From Chanos chanos (taxonomy: Eukaryota > Chordata > Actinopteri > Gonorynchiformes > Chanidae): a stretch of DNA of 64,000 nucleotides. Below the pieces are notes generated by a model, which had not been told where the DNA came from, did no database searches, and saw nothing but the letters and a program-made list of their open reading frames with translations. Below are positions 47,650 through 59,189 of the stretch, one piece after another. Within the stretch, counting starts at the first letter, position 1; each line of letters begins with the position of its first letter. The DNA lies in the NCBI RefSeq assembly GCF_902362185.1, contig NC_044502.1:15946522-16010521 (forward strand). Direction: 5' to 3'. Position numbers and translations under genes: made by a program.

Positions 47650-50417
47650 CATAGGCGGAAATCCCGGGGGGGACAAGGGGGAGATGTCCCCACCTTCCCA
47701 AGGGCTGTCCCCCTCAATATATCATTGTAAACCTAACTATGTCAATTCAAATACTAAAATAATATGTACTGAAAGCACTTGTGCAAATTATAAATGCAAA
47801 ACAATGCGTTTTTGAGTTTCAAACGATTCTGTCCCCCCTCTGCCTCATAGTGGTTTGGTCCATTGCCTGCTATCACCGATCCCACACACATTAATCAGGT
47901 ATCAAATTTCTGAAATGTAGTGTGGCAGGGGAAGACACATTAATATTCATAAAAGAAGTGCTATCTGATTGACCGATACAACGTTCCTGCTCTGACGCAT
48001 CACTTACGTGCATAAAGCCTTTCAAAACCATGGCAACCCTAAACTGCTGTCATCACAGAATTCGCTTCTAAGGAGTTTTGACATCAGACATCCTAAAGTG
48101 CTTCAAGAAGTATGTACACATTAACCATGCATTATTTTTGTGAACTGGTAGCGACGTTAAAGTTAGCGTTAATGTTATAAAGTTTCAAATCAAGAGATCA
48201 TTTTCTGTTTTGTTTTCTTTAGAGAGAGCATGACAATTCAGGGGTGTCATATTTCCCAGAAACTTGACAGTAAATTTGTGGGTTGTTTTGATTTGCGAGC
48301 AAATGTATTATAATTAGTACATCAGGTCTTCGAAATGTTCTGCTCTCCCGTAAGTACTGATGCACTGATGCATAATCTTTCCCAACCAATAAAAGCATGG
48401 CAATTGCTTTGATTGTATCTCTTGACTATAAGGTGTAGGTAAGTCTCTCTAAGATAAGGTGCAGTGTCTCCTTTCAATTATACAAATCAGTTTTATGAAA
48501 AATTTAATTATTATGTTAATTAGTGGACCATCGAAACATTCAAAAACAAACGGTGATATCTACTCAGTGTTTGGGGTTGCCACTTCATTAAAAATCACGT
48601 CTTAAGAAGTCAGTCACGAGCGAGAGTGAGTGTTTGATTCTTTGAGTCTTTACAGTGGGCAAGCGACATGTGTCAGAACGGGAATGTTGTATCAGGTAGC
48701 GCTTCTTTTATGAATATTACTACATTTAAAAAATTCGCAGCCCAGTACCAGTGTTTGTGGCAGCTGTGGCTGACGAGTAAGTAGCTACTTTGCTAAAGTT
48801 CATTTAAAAAAGCGGATGTGTCAAACATGTTTCTGTACCACTCAGCAGAATAACACACATTTACATTTGTGACAACACTGCATCTTGTTTGCTACGTTAC
48901 TTTGCGGTTTACACATTGACAGCAAAATATTAGAGGTCTGCTTCTTCAGTTAAACTAAATCTGATTAAACTTTAGCTTTATTAGCTTTAGATCAATTAAT
49001 GGGTGTTGCTTTTTTCCTACTACTGTAAATAATCTGCATGCTGTGTGTGTATTTTGTCAGCCAGCCAAAATGGCAGAGAAAAGGAAAACGGACATACGAT
49101 TGTTACATGCGGTGCACTGTGTGTTTTACTTATGTGTCTTGTTTCATCTGCATCTCTCTCTCTCTCCCCAGGTACCCAGCTGTGGCGCGAAATGCTGTCA
49201 GTTCCATCTGGCCTGGTGTTATGTGCCAACTCCCCATGCCAGCCTGGCCAACCAGGAACGGAGTGCCCTTTTCGGCTTGGCCAACCAGTGGCGGAGCGTC
49301 AAGAATTAAACATGCCCGATTGTAACTGTTTTCAGATTTCAATCTTGTTCTGTGACTCTCTGTGCTTTCATGTTTTTGCTATTCTTACAAATTTGCCATT
49401 CTGTGTGTGACTTTGAATTTTCGTTACTGACTTTGTTTGTGGATTGCGCATTGGCTCTGGCGTTTTGGTTATCACGGGGAGAAGGACAGGTAAGGTAAGG
49501 GATCCCCACGGTAGTGTTCACTGTGTCACAACCTGCACCTCCATTTTGGACTTCTAGTTTGGTATGTCTTTGTGCGCCTATTCTCTCTGTCTCCGCCCCC
49601 CCCACCTGTTCCCGTTTTTGTCTCATTATTAACCATGTTAGTTTTATCCAATCCTGTTTTGCCCTGCTTAGTTTCCCTCTCTATTTATGCCCTAGTGTTT
49701 GCCTTGTCTTTTGTCTATCGTTGTTTGTGTTTTAGTGCACACTGTTACGCTGCACCTTTTTGTTATCAGTTTGCACATGTATTTTGATCTTCAGTTCCAG
49801 TAAAGTCCTCCTTTTTTTCACCTTCAACCATCGTGTCTTGCACTTGGGTCCTGCACCACACCACCAGTGTGACACACTGTGTATAGGGATAGGTTAGAGG
49901 CGGGTGCCACTAGTGTATGTTTTGTTATTAGATAGCAAGTGTAGTTAGGTTTCCCTTGGCTCTGCCACCTTTTTGTTTTGTAGTGCAGTGTGTTATTTTT
50001 GGTGTGGGTATTTAGGGTGATTTTCTTTTGCTAGTTTCTTTCCTTTGGCACCGTCTGTTGTCCTCTCCCCTCTTCATGTGTTTTTGTGTGTGTGTTTGTA
50101 AATATCCTTGTAAATATTGTGTAAATACCACTTTGAAAATATCCCTAATACATCACGCACTTTTTGCACATTGACTCCCCATGTCTGTGTTTTCCCTTAC
50201 CATCACACTGTCTCAAACCAGCACAGGTGGTGGGTTTCCTTTATGCTACATCCCCTTTACATACCCCTTAGACACCATATCACACCTGGGACGTAGCACG
50301 ATCAACAGTTCAACAGTACTTTTGGTGGCATCTTTTGTGTCCCTCTCAGGAATTGCTCTTGAGATTTTTTTTCTGTGTATTGTCCCTCGCAATAGTGAAA
50401 TGAAATTTCCGCCCATG
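47650..50417 (+). mobile_element. hAT-type DNA transposon nested in the LINE
   Basis: Ends CATAGGCGGAAAT on the left and CCGCCCATG (inverted CATGGGCGGAAAT) on the right. Flanking 8-mers TTGCTCCC (47642-47649) and CTGCTCCC (50418-50425) match at 7 of 8, and the LINE reading continues from one to the other. At about 49071 ATGGCAGAGAAAAGGAAAAC resembles the first exon of a hAT transposase (MAEKRKTDI...), but no catalytic region remains. It contains the family B solo LTR at 49524-49874. Length 2768 bp. Confidence 0.72.
49524..49874 (+). mobile_element. Solo LTR fossil, family B, nested in the hAT element
   Basis: A 351-bp block from TGTCACAACC to CAGTGTGACA, with a perfect 5-bp target duplication CACTG (49519-49523 and 49875-49879). 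TG...CA ends and a 5-bp duplication fit a gypsy-like LTR. It is the innermost layer of a three-level nest, hence the youngest insertion there. The same family occurs at 42977-43214. Confidence 0.8.
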
Positions 50418-51455
50418 CTGCTCCCCTCACCAGGAATACACTAGTGTTAAATGCAGACCATCTTACCTTTCCAGAGATTTTGCTTCAGTTGTTATGATCG
50501 ACATTTACATTCCTCCGACGGCTAATGCAAACATAGCAGTCAGTGAATTAGCCACCTACATCTCCTCTGTGGAAAACCCTGAACCCATCTCTCACCCTGA
50601 TGCTGCAATCATTGTGCTTGGCAACTTTAACCATACTAACCTGTCTACTGAACTCCCCAACTATAAGCAACAGGTGTCATGCCCCCGCAGAGGATCTAAC
50701 ATACTCGACCACCGCTACAATACAATTAGCGAAGCTTACTGTTTGCTCCTGAGGGCTCCACTTGGAAAGTCCGACCATGCCATGCTGCTCCTCATTCCGA
50801 AATACAGATAGAAACTTAAGTCCACCAATTCAACACCTAAATCTGTCGAGTCCTGGTCTTCTGATGCCACTGAAACTCTGTGAGACTCTTTAGAGCACAC
50901 TGATTGGGACATGTTCAGTGCAGTTGCTGACAGCCTCAACGAACTCACAGATATCATTTTTTTTTTTCGTGGAACTGTGCATCCCTTCCAAACCCGTAAA
51001 ACCCCACAGCAATAATAAACCATGGTTCACCAAAGACATTCAACTTCTACGTAAGAAAAGGAGCCCTGCTATCATCAGCGGAGACGAGGAACAATACACC
51101 ATTGCCAAATATGAGCTAAGATCTGCAATCAGGAAAGCCAAGTAAAACTACGCCATAAAACTGGTACAACAGATTTCATCAAATGACACAAGAACTACCT
51201 GGAAAAACTAAAGAAGCTGACCAATTACAAAAAAAGTCCCTCCCCAACACCGGATACCGATATTGACCTCCCAGACAACCTCAACGAGTTCTATGAGAGG
51301 TTTGAAAAATCTCCAGCACCATCTTACTTTCCCCCCTTCCCTCCTCCTCCCCCTTCATTCTACATTTAGCAGGAGGAGGTGAAGGCCACATTCAGGAAAA
51401 TGAACAAGAGAAAGCAGTAGGCCCAGACAGGATCAGTCCAGCAGTACGTTATACT

Positions 51456-52280
51456 GCTGAAGTGAGCTACCCATCAAGCAAATTCCACTGTCATCAGTCA
51501 TGTGGTCATTAAAAGTAACTCTCTCTGATTCAACTAGTATCTGACAGTAAGAACATCCCAACAGTATTTGTTTTTCTGTATACCTTGCCTTTTCTGCAGG
51601 ACACAAGAGTATCAGGATAACTTACAATGATAAACAAAAACTTAAATAAAGAATGGATGATGACTGGACTAAACAAAAGTATGCTGTTTGTGGGGAATGG
51701 AGAGTATCCTTTATGTTTTAGTTGAAGAATTTCCACCAATATAAAGATTTTAATATAAATTGCATTTAACCATTTCCAAGCAAACCAAGACTCCCTTCTT
51801 TCTATCAGACTGACCTTCATCTGCAAAAAATAAATAAATAAACAACTTGAAAGATCACGTCCACTAAGAATGTGATATCAGAGTGTAGATGGATTGGGAG
51901 AACATATTAAAAGCCAGATTTCATTTTATCCCAGTGAAAGTAATACAAAAATTACATAGACTGAGGTGAATATTCATTTTCTCTCTTTACTTATGAATAG
52001 TTGGATATTAAATTGTCATTTTGGTGAAACTTCAGACTTTTTCAGTAGTTTAATTGTAATTTGGGTTTTGTGGCCTGTTTTCTCTCATATTAATAGGATT
52101 TATCCATGAGAAATGCCATTCCCAAATAGAAAAAAAGGGAGACTCTAAATAATATTGAAAATTTCAACTGCATCATGATGTGTTCTTGGCGATCTAATAC
52201 ATCTACAGTGAGGTTCCAAGATTAAGATTAAAGGTTAAAAGATTAATTAAATAGTGCATAGTTTCCAGTCAGATTGCTTA
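51456..52280. other. Intergenic, nothing identified
   Basis: AT-rich sequence with a short ATAAATAAATAAATAA run near 51828-51843. No supported gene. Confidence 0.35.
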
Positions 52281-52306
52281 ATTTGCTTCAGTAGCTGCGA
52301 TTTCTG

Positions 52307-52549
52307 GTTTCTTTCTACAATTTACAATTTAGCATTTACCAGACGCTTTTAGCCAAAGCGACTTACAAGCGACTTACAGTGCATCAGTCAGATTCCTAAT
52401 ACCTTGTAAGCATGCATCGCTAAAAAGACTGAGCGTCAATTTACTCCTTCGTATTGCGCCCTGGAATTCTTAGACAAACATAGATACAAGACAAGGTTTT
52501 TTTTTGTTTGTTTTTTTTAAGGAAGGGGGGTTTGTCTCTGTCGCGTGTT
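52307..52549 (-). mobile_element. Short L2-like LINE 3' end with 26-bp target duplication
   Basis: The reverse complement matches the 3' UTR of the neighbouring L2 (56040-56250), including the A-run (T-run on +) and the CAGACGCTTTTAGCCAAAGC tail. Flanks at 52281-52306 and 52550-52575 agree at 24 of 26 positions (both contain AGTAGCTGCGATTTCTG), a long target-site duplication. Confidence 0.8.
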
Positions 52550-52579
52550 ATTTGCCTTAGTAGCTGCGATTTCTGTTTG

Positions 52580-55500
52580 CTCTGTGTACTCTGTTGTTGT
52601 TTCACCGTATATAACTTACTTCATGCTAGATTCTTTCAGGGTTCGCTTTACCTTCAGTTCTCGGTTTAGAACTGTGTGCTCTGTCTGGTAGTGTCGCTAG
52701 TTGACTTTACTAGGGAGTTTGTATTGAATTCCTGTCGCGTCAGCTGTTGAGTTGCTGATTTGCATTTGTTTGTTACTCTCGGCCACAGCCACGCTTTATT
52801 CTGAGGGGGCAGGGCTGTAGCCAGCCCTTAAGCCACGAACGCTGTAGTCACAGCACTCATAAGTAATAGTGCTTCCGCCAAGCGGCAGCTGTAACAGTCT
52901 CGTATCCCTTGTCTCGTTGGATGAAGACTCGGTCGGACTAAGACAAGGGAGTCTACCTGTGGGAGTCCACTGAGGAAGGACAACGAGGAAGCTGAGACAA
53001 CTACTGCCTATGTGCCAGACCCTCAGTGATTTAATTCCCATTTGTTTATCTGTGTAATTGTGCTTCTACCCGACCTCTCTAAATACCTTTGTCCCCCCCC
53101 TCATCATGTGTCATCTCACCATTCCTGTCCGAGTTTCCTCTCGCACTCTTTGCAGGTGGCGGCTGCTGCATCCTCGCAGACGCAACCTGTCTAACCTCAT
53201 CCACCCACCGCGCTCTGCTGACACTACTGTTGTCATTTCAGGTGGCCTATGGAACTGCCAGTCGGCGGTACAGAAGGCCGACTTCATCTCTGCCCAAGCC
53301 TCAATGCTGTCCCTGCACTTTCTGGCCCTCACTGAGACGTGGATCAGGCCGGAGAACACGGCCACTCCCGCTGCTCTCTCCACTGCTTTTTCCTTCTCCC
53401 ACACCCCCAGATCCTCGGGGAGCGGCGGGGGAACTGGCCTCCTGATCTCCCCCTCATGGAGCTTCCAAGAAACCTCTCTCCCGTCTATCTCTCCCACATC
53501 CTTTGAATTTCATGCTGTTTCTGTTTCCTCCCCTTATAAACTACACATGACTGTTCTCTACCGCCCTCCAGGCCCTCTGCAGGCATTCCTGGATGAACTG
53601 GACACCCTCCTCAGCTCCTTCCCTGAGGACGGCACCCCCATCCTGCTGCTTGGAGACTTCAACCTTCCGCTGAATTCTACTCAGTCTGATGGCCTACTCT
53701 CCCTCCTTCAGTCCTTTGACTTTACCCTCGCCGAGCCCCCTGCAACGCACAAGGGTGGCAATCAACTGGACCTTGTCTTCTCAAGAGGCTGCCAAGTTCC
53801 TGATCTCACAGTCACACCGCTCCATGCCTCAGATCACTTCTTCATGTCTTTCTCTCTCTCGATCTCACCCTCCCTGAAATCCTCTGCTCCCACGCGGCCA
53901 GTCTCAGCTAGGCGCAACCTTCGCACCCTCTCCTCTAGTGCCTTCTCTTCTTTGGTCTGCTCCTCTCTCCCATCTGTGGGAGCCTTCTCACTCCTTCCTG
54001 TAGAAGAGAAATCCTCTACAGTCCTCTCCGCACTGGCCTCCTCCCTGGACACCCTCTGCCCCCCTGTCACCAAGCCGGCCCGCCTCTCCGCTCCCAGCCC
54101 CTGGCTAACTGATAGCATTCTTGCTGACAGAGCCAAACTTCGCGCAGCTGAACGGAGATGGTGGAAATCGAGATCCCTCAACGACCTATCCTACTACCAC
54201 TCTCTTCTCTCTTCTTTCTCCTCTACCCTGTCCTCTGCCAAATCTGCCTTCTTCCACTCCAAGATTAACTCTGCCTCTTCTAACACCCGCAAACTCTTCT
54301 CCACCTTCTCCTCCCTCTTCTCTGCTCCTCCTCCTCCTCCCTCATCCCTATCTGCTCATGACTTTGTCTCCTTCTTCAAGAAGAAGATCAAAGGCATCTG
54401 TGACTCCTTCCCCCCCATCCCATCCCACCTCGGATCCTGCACCCTCCGCCTCCCCCACTGTCTTTTCCTCCTTCTCCCCTCTATCTGACCCTGAAGCTCT
54501 CCTACTTATCAAATCCCATCGTCCCACTACCTGTCCTCTAGACCCCATCCCCTCCCCTCTCTTTCAGGCCATCTTGGATGACATTCTGCTCCTCATCTCA
54601 TCCTTGATCAACAGCTCCCTGTCTACTGGCACAGTTCCTTCTGCCCTGAAGAGGGCATGGGTCAAGCCAGTGCTTAAGAAGCCCACTCTAGACCCAACTG
54701 ATGTCAGCAGCTACCGTCCAGTCTCTCTCCTACCGTTTCTCTCCAAAACCCTGGAACGTGCAGTATATAACCAACTCTCTCCATATCTCCTCCAGAACAA
54801 TCTCCTGGATCAGAACCAATCTGGATTCAAAGCCGGCCACTCCACCGAGACGGCCCTCCTTGCTGTCTCGGAGGAGCTCCACTTGGTCAGAGCAAAGTCT
54901 CTCAGCTGTGTCCTCATACTCCTAGACCTCTCCACAGCATTTGACACGGTCAACCATCAGATTCTCCTCTCATCCCTTGCTGGGCTGGGCCTCACGGGTT
55001 TTGCACTTGCATGGTTCAAGTCCTATCTGTCTGACCGTTCCTACCAGGTCTCTTGGAGTGAATCGGTCCCCTCCCCCCGCCCTTTCCACACGGGCGTCCC
55101 ACAAGGTTCGGTACTTGGTCCACTCCTCTTCTCTCACTACACCAGATCACTCGGTCAAGTTATCTCCGCCCATGGGCTCTCCTACCACTGCTATGCTGAT
55201 GATACACAGCTGTTCTTCTCCTTCCCCCCCTCTGACTCTCAGGTTCAGCCTCGAATCACAGCCTGCTTAGCTGACATCGCCTCCTGGATGTCCGCTAACC
55301 ACCTGAAACTCAACCTGGAGAAAACGGAGCTGCTGTTTTTTCCTGCAAAAAACTCCCCTACGATTGACACTGCTATCACCATCAAGGGATCTGTGGTGTT
55401 CCCCACCACAGCAGCCAAAAACCTTGGCGTAACCCTCGACAACCAGCTGACCCACTCCGGTCACATCGCGGCAGTCACTCGATCCTGCAGATTCTCCCTA

Positions 55501-56253
55501 TACAATATCAGGAGAATCCGCCCATTTCTCACACAACAGGCGACCCAGCTCCTGGTCCAAGCGCTTGTCATCTCCCGCCTGGACTACTGCAACGCTCTAC
55601 TGGCTGGTTTACCAACCTGCGCCATCAGGCCGCTCCAGCTCGTGCAGAACTGGTATTTAACCTCCCTAAGCACTCTCATGTCACTCCACTGCTTACTGCG
55701 CTCCACTGGCTTCCGGTAGCTACCCGCATCCAATTCAAGACACTGGTACTGGCCTACCAGGCCACGAGAGGCTCCGCCCCGTCATACCTTCAATCTCTGA
55801 TAACTCCATATAACCCTACTAGAACCCTCCGCTCTACAACCTCTGGTCAGCTGACGGTCCCCTCACTTCGGGAACCTGGCAGCCACGCCTCCCGACCTCG
55901 CCTCTTCTCCGCCATTGCCCCGCGTTGGTGGAACGACCTCCCTCATACAGTTAGGACTGCGGAATCTCTTACCATCTTCGGCAAGAAACTGAAAACCCAC
56001 TTCTTCAGAACCCACCTATCCCCCAATGCCTAAACCTCATTAAACATTAAAAAAAAAAAAAAAAAAAACCTTGTCTTGTCTCTATGTTTGTCAAAGAATT
56101 CCAGGGGCGCAATACAAAGGAGTAAATTGACGCTCAGTCTTATTGCGATGTCTGCTTATGAGGTATTAGGAATCCAACCTATGCACTGATTGTAAGTCGC
56201 TTTGGCTAAAAGCGTCTGCCAAATGCTAAATTGTAAAATTGTAAATTGTAATT
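52580..56253 (+). mobile_element. Nearly full-length L2-like LINE with endonuclease and RT
   Basis: GC-rich leader, then an APE-type endonuclease (about 53220-53870: FLALTETWIRP, ILLLGDFNLPL, THKGGNQLDLVF, HASDHFFMS), a linker, and RT (about 54500-55700: YRPVSLLPFLSKTLERAVYN, NQSGFKAGHSTETALL, LLDLSTAFDTVNH, GVPQGSVLGPLLF, and YADDTQLF as the catalytic box). The C-terminal region ends LSPNA* at about 56033, followed by an A-run and a 3' UTR tail. At least two frameshifts break it: one between endonuclease and RT near 54410-54470, and one after QLVQN near 55650. It is otherwise close to intact and so recent. Its CpG- and C-rich base use contrasts with the AT-rich surroundings. Confidence 0.85.
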
Positions 56254-56334
56254 TAATTAGCCTCTATCTATCCTATATCTATCTGATCTATATCCAAAAA
56301 GAACATTAGAGTGAATGATTGCTTTCATGCTATT

Positions 56335-56336
<2 letters not shown>

Positions 56337-56385
<49 letters not shown>
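56337..56385. repeat. (GT)n microsatellite in the TAAR promoter region
   Basis: About 24 GT dinucleotides followed by a G-run, ending only 35 bp upstream of the TATA box at 56422 of the next TAAR. Confidence 0.93.
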
Positions 56386-56386
<1 letters not shown>

Positions 56387-56421
56387 TCTGTGTGAGTTGG
56401 GGGGGGGGCTGAGCCAAATTA

Positions 56422-56427
56422 TATAAA
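56422..56427 (+). promoter_or_regulatory. TATA box of the TAAR at 56493
   Basis: TATAAA lies 71 bp before the ATG, just downstream of the (GT)n tract and an L2 insertion, so the proximal promoter left unique to this gene is very short. Confidence 0.5.
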
Positions 56428-56492
56428 CGTGATCCTGGCAGCACATTTTGTCAGTGACGATTAGGTTGAGTGATGTGAGAAATTGGACAGAC

Positions 56493-57509
56493 ATGGAAGA
56501 AGCAACTGGATCCCTGAATTTTGAGAAAGCTAACCAAACCCATAACTGTTCCACATTCTGCTCAGACAATTCTATTTCCATGTCAGTTTATGTCTTATTG
56601 TATGTTGCTGCCATGGCTGCAGTTCTCCTTACAGTGTGTGGAAACCTGCTTGTCATCATCTCTGTTTGTCACTTCAAGCAGCTCCACACTCCAAGTAATA
56701 TCTTGATCCTCTCTCTGGCTACATCTGATTTACTTGTAGGTATAATTTTGATGCCATTATATTTCATCTGGCTGATCGAATCATGCTGGTTTTTTGGACT
56801 GATATTCTGTCAAATATTTAATTATATCTCCTTCCATCTGACTTGTGTCTCCGTATATAATATTGCTCTAATTGCTGTAGATCGGTATATTGCACTGTGC
56901 AGTCCTTTTTTCTATTCAAAGGAAATTTCACAGAACATTGTATATGTTGTAGTTCTATTTACCTGGCTGTTTTCACTCATTTATAACTTTGCTGTTGTTT
57001 ATTTCAATGGTAACTTCACACATTTTTCAGGATGTCCTGGTGACTGCCCTTATACACAAGATGAGATGTGGTCATTGGTTGATTTAGTTGTAGTGTTTAT
57101 TTTTCCATGTGCTGTCATAATTATTTTGTACATGGGCATTTTTTCAATCACCAGGAGACATATTAAAGCCATTAGAGGACTCAATCATAAAAGACATACG
57201 GAGGATGGTAAAAACCTTACAGACTCCACACGATCTGAGAGAAAAGCTGCAAAAGTCCTGAGTATTATTGTGTCTGTCTTTCTAATGTGTTTGGTACCAT
57301 ATTATATCTGCACTTCATTGACTGATGTCATAAAAACATCATTATTTTTTTACATCAGAGACATTATCTTCATTCTTTTCTACCTAAATTCTTGCATCAA
57401 CCCAATAATCTATGCCTTATTTTATCCATGGTTTCAGAAAAGTACAAAACTAATTCTGACATGTAAAACACTTAACTATAACTCCTCGCTTTTTAATGTG
57501 GTCGGATAA
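56493..57509 (+). CDS. Trace amine-associated receptor, Asp5.42 type
   Basis: Intact single-exon receptor of 338 residues. The frame is open upstream from a TTG at 56448, but the first ATG is at 56493 (MEEATGSLNFEKANQTHNC). Landmarks: N-glycosylation sites at N14 and N174, C106 (3.25), S113 at 3.32 in place of Asp, DRY at 130-132, D197 at 5.42 before P205 (5.50), MCLVP in TM6 (no Trp at 6.48), and NPIIY at 303-307 with LFYPWFQKS. Like the 33404 gene it belongs to the teleost TAAR group with the amine-pairing Asp moved to TM5. Ligand unknown; probable olfactory expression. Confidence 0.93.
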   Translation: MEEATGSLNFEKANQTHNCSTFCSDNSISMSVYVLLYVAAMAAVLLTVCGNLLVIISVCHFKQLHTPSNILILSLATSDLLVGIILMPLYFIWLIESCWFFGLIFCQIFNYISFHLTCVSVYNIALIAVDRYIALCSPFFYSKEISQNIVYVVVLFTWLFSLIYNFAVVYFNGNFTHFSGCPGDCPYTQDEMWSLVDLVVVFIFPCAVIIILYMGIFSITRRHIKAIRGLNHKRHTEDGKNLTDSTRSERKAAKVLSIIVSVFLMCLVPYYICTSLTDVIKTSLFFYIRDIIFILFYLNSCINPIIYALFYPWFQKSTKLILTCKTLNYNSSLFNVVG

Positions 57510-58720
57510 AACTGTGTGTGACATCTTAGGGGAAATATTATTTTTAGTTTTCATTTGAAAGCAATTAGGGAGTGTGGTGACTCATAGTATGTTTATGTCA
57601 TCACTAAACAATGTTTTTATTCCAGTTGTGTTTAGTATAAACTGAGATAAAATTATGAAAATAGCTGTTTGGATTGGTACACACATTTTATGGTCCACAT
57701 GTTTAAACATGCATAGCATTCTTGGCTGATGGAGCATTAGTGGCGCATGTAGCTGATTTAACATACAACAGTTATTTGAAACAAATTCAGTATTCTACAT
57801 GTGAAGAAATAAACCTGAATGAATTAGGGAAAAAAGACTTTAAACGGCTTAATATGTACATTTTCAGCACTGAAAGCCTCTTGCAGTGTATATCACTTTT
57901 GCTGATTGAAATCTACATTTCACTGCTGCTTCCAGCCTAGCAAGGTACACTGCTGCTAACTTTATAAATTAAATGAGATAATATTTGTTGATGTGTTACT
58001 TTTGACAAAATGATAAATGTGTACAGTGAGATTGGTTTGAAATCAAACTCGTATTTCTGATACAGTAATTGTGCCCTTAGACACCAAAAAGGAAATCATG
58101 TCATCATCTTGCAAGTTATCCATTATCAAGTAGCAAATAGGAGGTGATTAATTCAATCAACAAGATTTGAAATACACAAAAATGGCACAGTAACAATAAT
58201 TTTGAGGCTGGTGCTCAAGGTGCTGGGTTGGAGGAGTCATGTGTTGTTGTTCTGGTGATGGGTCAGCTCTAGTGGTTGATCATCAGTTCTGGTTGAAGGC
58301 AGACAGCACTGTAGGTCTCAGTGGGTCCAACTGGGTGTCAAACCCTGAGCTCCTGAGTGGCTGAGAAGAATCCATCCACTGGACTACCTGCCTGGCAGAT
58401 CCTAGCATGGAACACAGCTCAGCTCAAGTCTGTGGAAAAGCAAGAATACTTATTAGATTCCTTGCTCGACTCACCTTACCTCTCACCAGGCTTTCTCCTT
58501 CAACTGAACTATGGGTCTTGCTATTACTACACGTGCTGTTGGTTTCTTTGACCCTAGGCTTCTGTGTTTGTTGTTGCCTTGGCTGAGTATAATGCTTAAG
58601 TTGGGCCCATCGGCTTAGGGTTGGTACAGCGCAGCTCTGCTACTTCTTTTTACACAATTTATTCATTCAACAAAACAGAAAAGTGTTTTCCTGTATTGTA
58701 CCTCTTTTCTTTTCCTTTGA
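57510..58720. other. 3' flank of the 56493 TAAR, nothing identified
   Basis: AT-rich sequence with one AATAAA at about 57808. No gene or recognised repeat. Confidence 0.35.
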
Positions 58721-59180
58721 TTATCCAGCTCAGCAGGACCATTTTTAATCACCACTTCTCTGTTCTCATTTTGTTCTTTCTTCTCTTTTTCACCTCTTCT
58801 TTAGTATGTTCCTTAGTATGGTAGTAGGGTGGCATTTGCTCCAATGCTCACTTGTAGTTTAATATGACCATCCAAGCATGGCTGTTCCCATAGTCCCCCC
58901 ATCCCTTTGCATCATTCTACAAGCTGTATTGGTGATTCAGTCTGAGAGGAGAAAGGCATCTTAAAGAGGGGGGGGGGTGGCCAGGATTGGCTCTGCAGAC
59001 AGTATCAGTTGCATCTGACAGAAGGTCATCTAGGCAGCACCTGACCCCTCCTTGTCAGATCTGATAAAGGAGCCACTCCAGAACAGAAGTGAACAACAAA
59101 TTGGCAGTAATATCGTGCAAGACCGAGAAGTGCCCAGCTTCCTCTTTCGGAGGTGCCTTGGGCTTCAGCAGTCCCTGGAC
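58720..59180 (+). repeat. Diverged duplicate block, copy 1
   Basis: Matches 61263-61962 over several segments: 'CAGCTCAGCAGGACCATTTT', 'TAGGGTGGCATTTG', 'GTTGCATCTGACAGAAGGTC', 'TGTCAGATCTGATAAAGGA' and 'TGCCCAGC...CCTCTTT.GGAGG'. Both copies lie downstream of or between TAAR genes. It may be a shared ancient repeat or the trace of a tandem TAAR duplication. No coding content seen. Confidence 0.7.
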
Positions 59181-59189
59181 ATCCTGGCA

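Larger units (their letters stand above)
47036..51455 (+). mobile_element. APE-type LINE fragment split by a hAT element
   Basis: Part 1 (about 47036-47649) holds LINE leader and endonuclease start: CLTETWLDHTVPDQ and an LSEKTKDGGIC block. Part 2 (about 50418-51455) resumes with DIYIPPTANAN, IIVLGNFNHTNLS, ILDHRYNTI, LGKSDHAMLLLIP and TDWDMFSAV. Several stops and shifts are present, and the RT region is missing after about 51455. The two parts join across the 8-bp target duplication of the nested element. Confidence 0.78.

Noticed and set aside
49038-49410. Several overlapping plus-strand open frames of 88-121 codons
   Set aside because: They overlap in all three frames inside a decayed hAT element. 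Only the first few codons (MAEKRKTDI) resemble a transposase exon.
53058-55719. Two long overlapping open frames as host genes
   Set aside because: They are the endonuclease and RT halves of an L2-like LINE (GDFN, SDHFF, YADD motifs) with an L2 3' tail.
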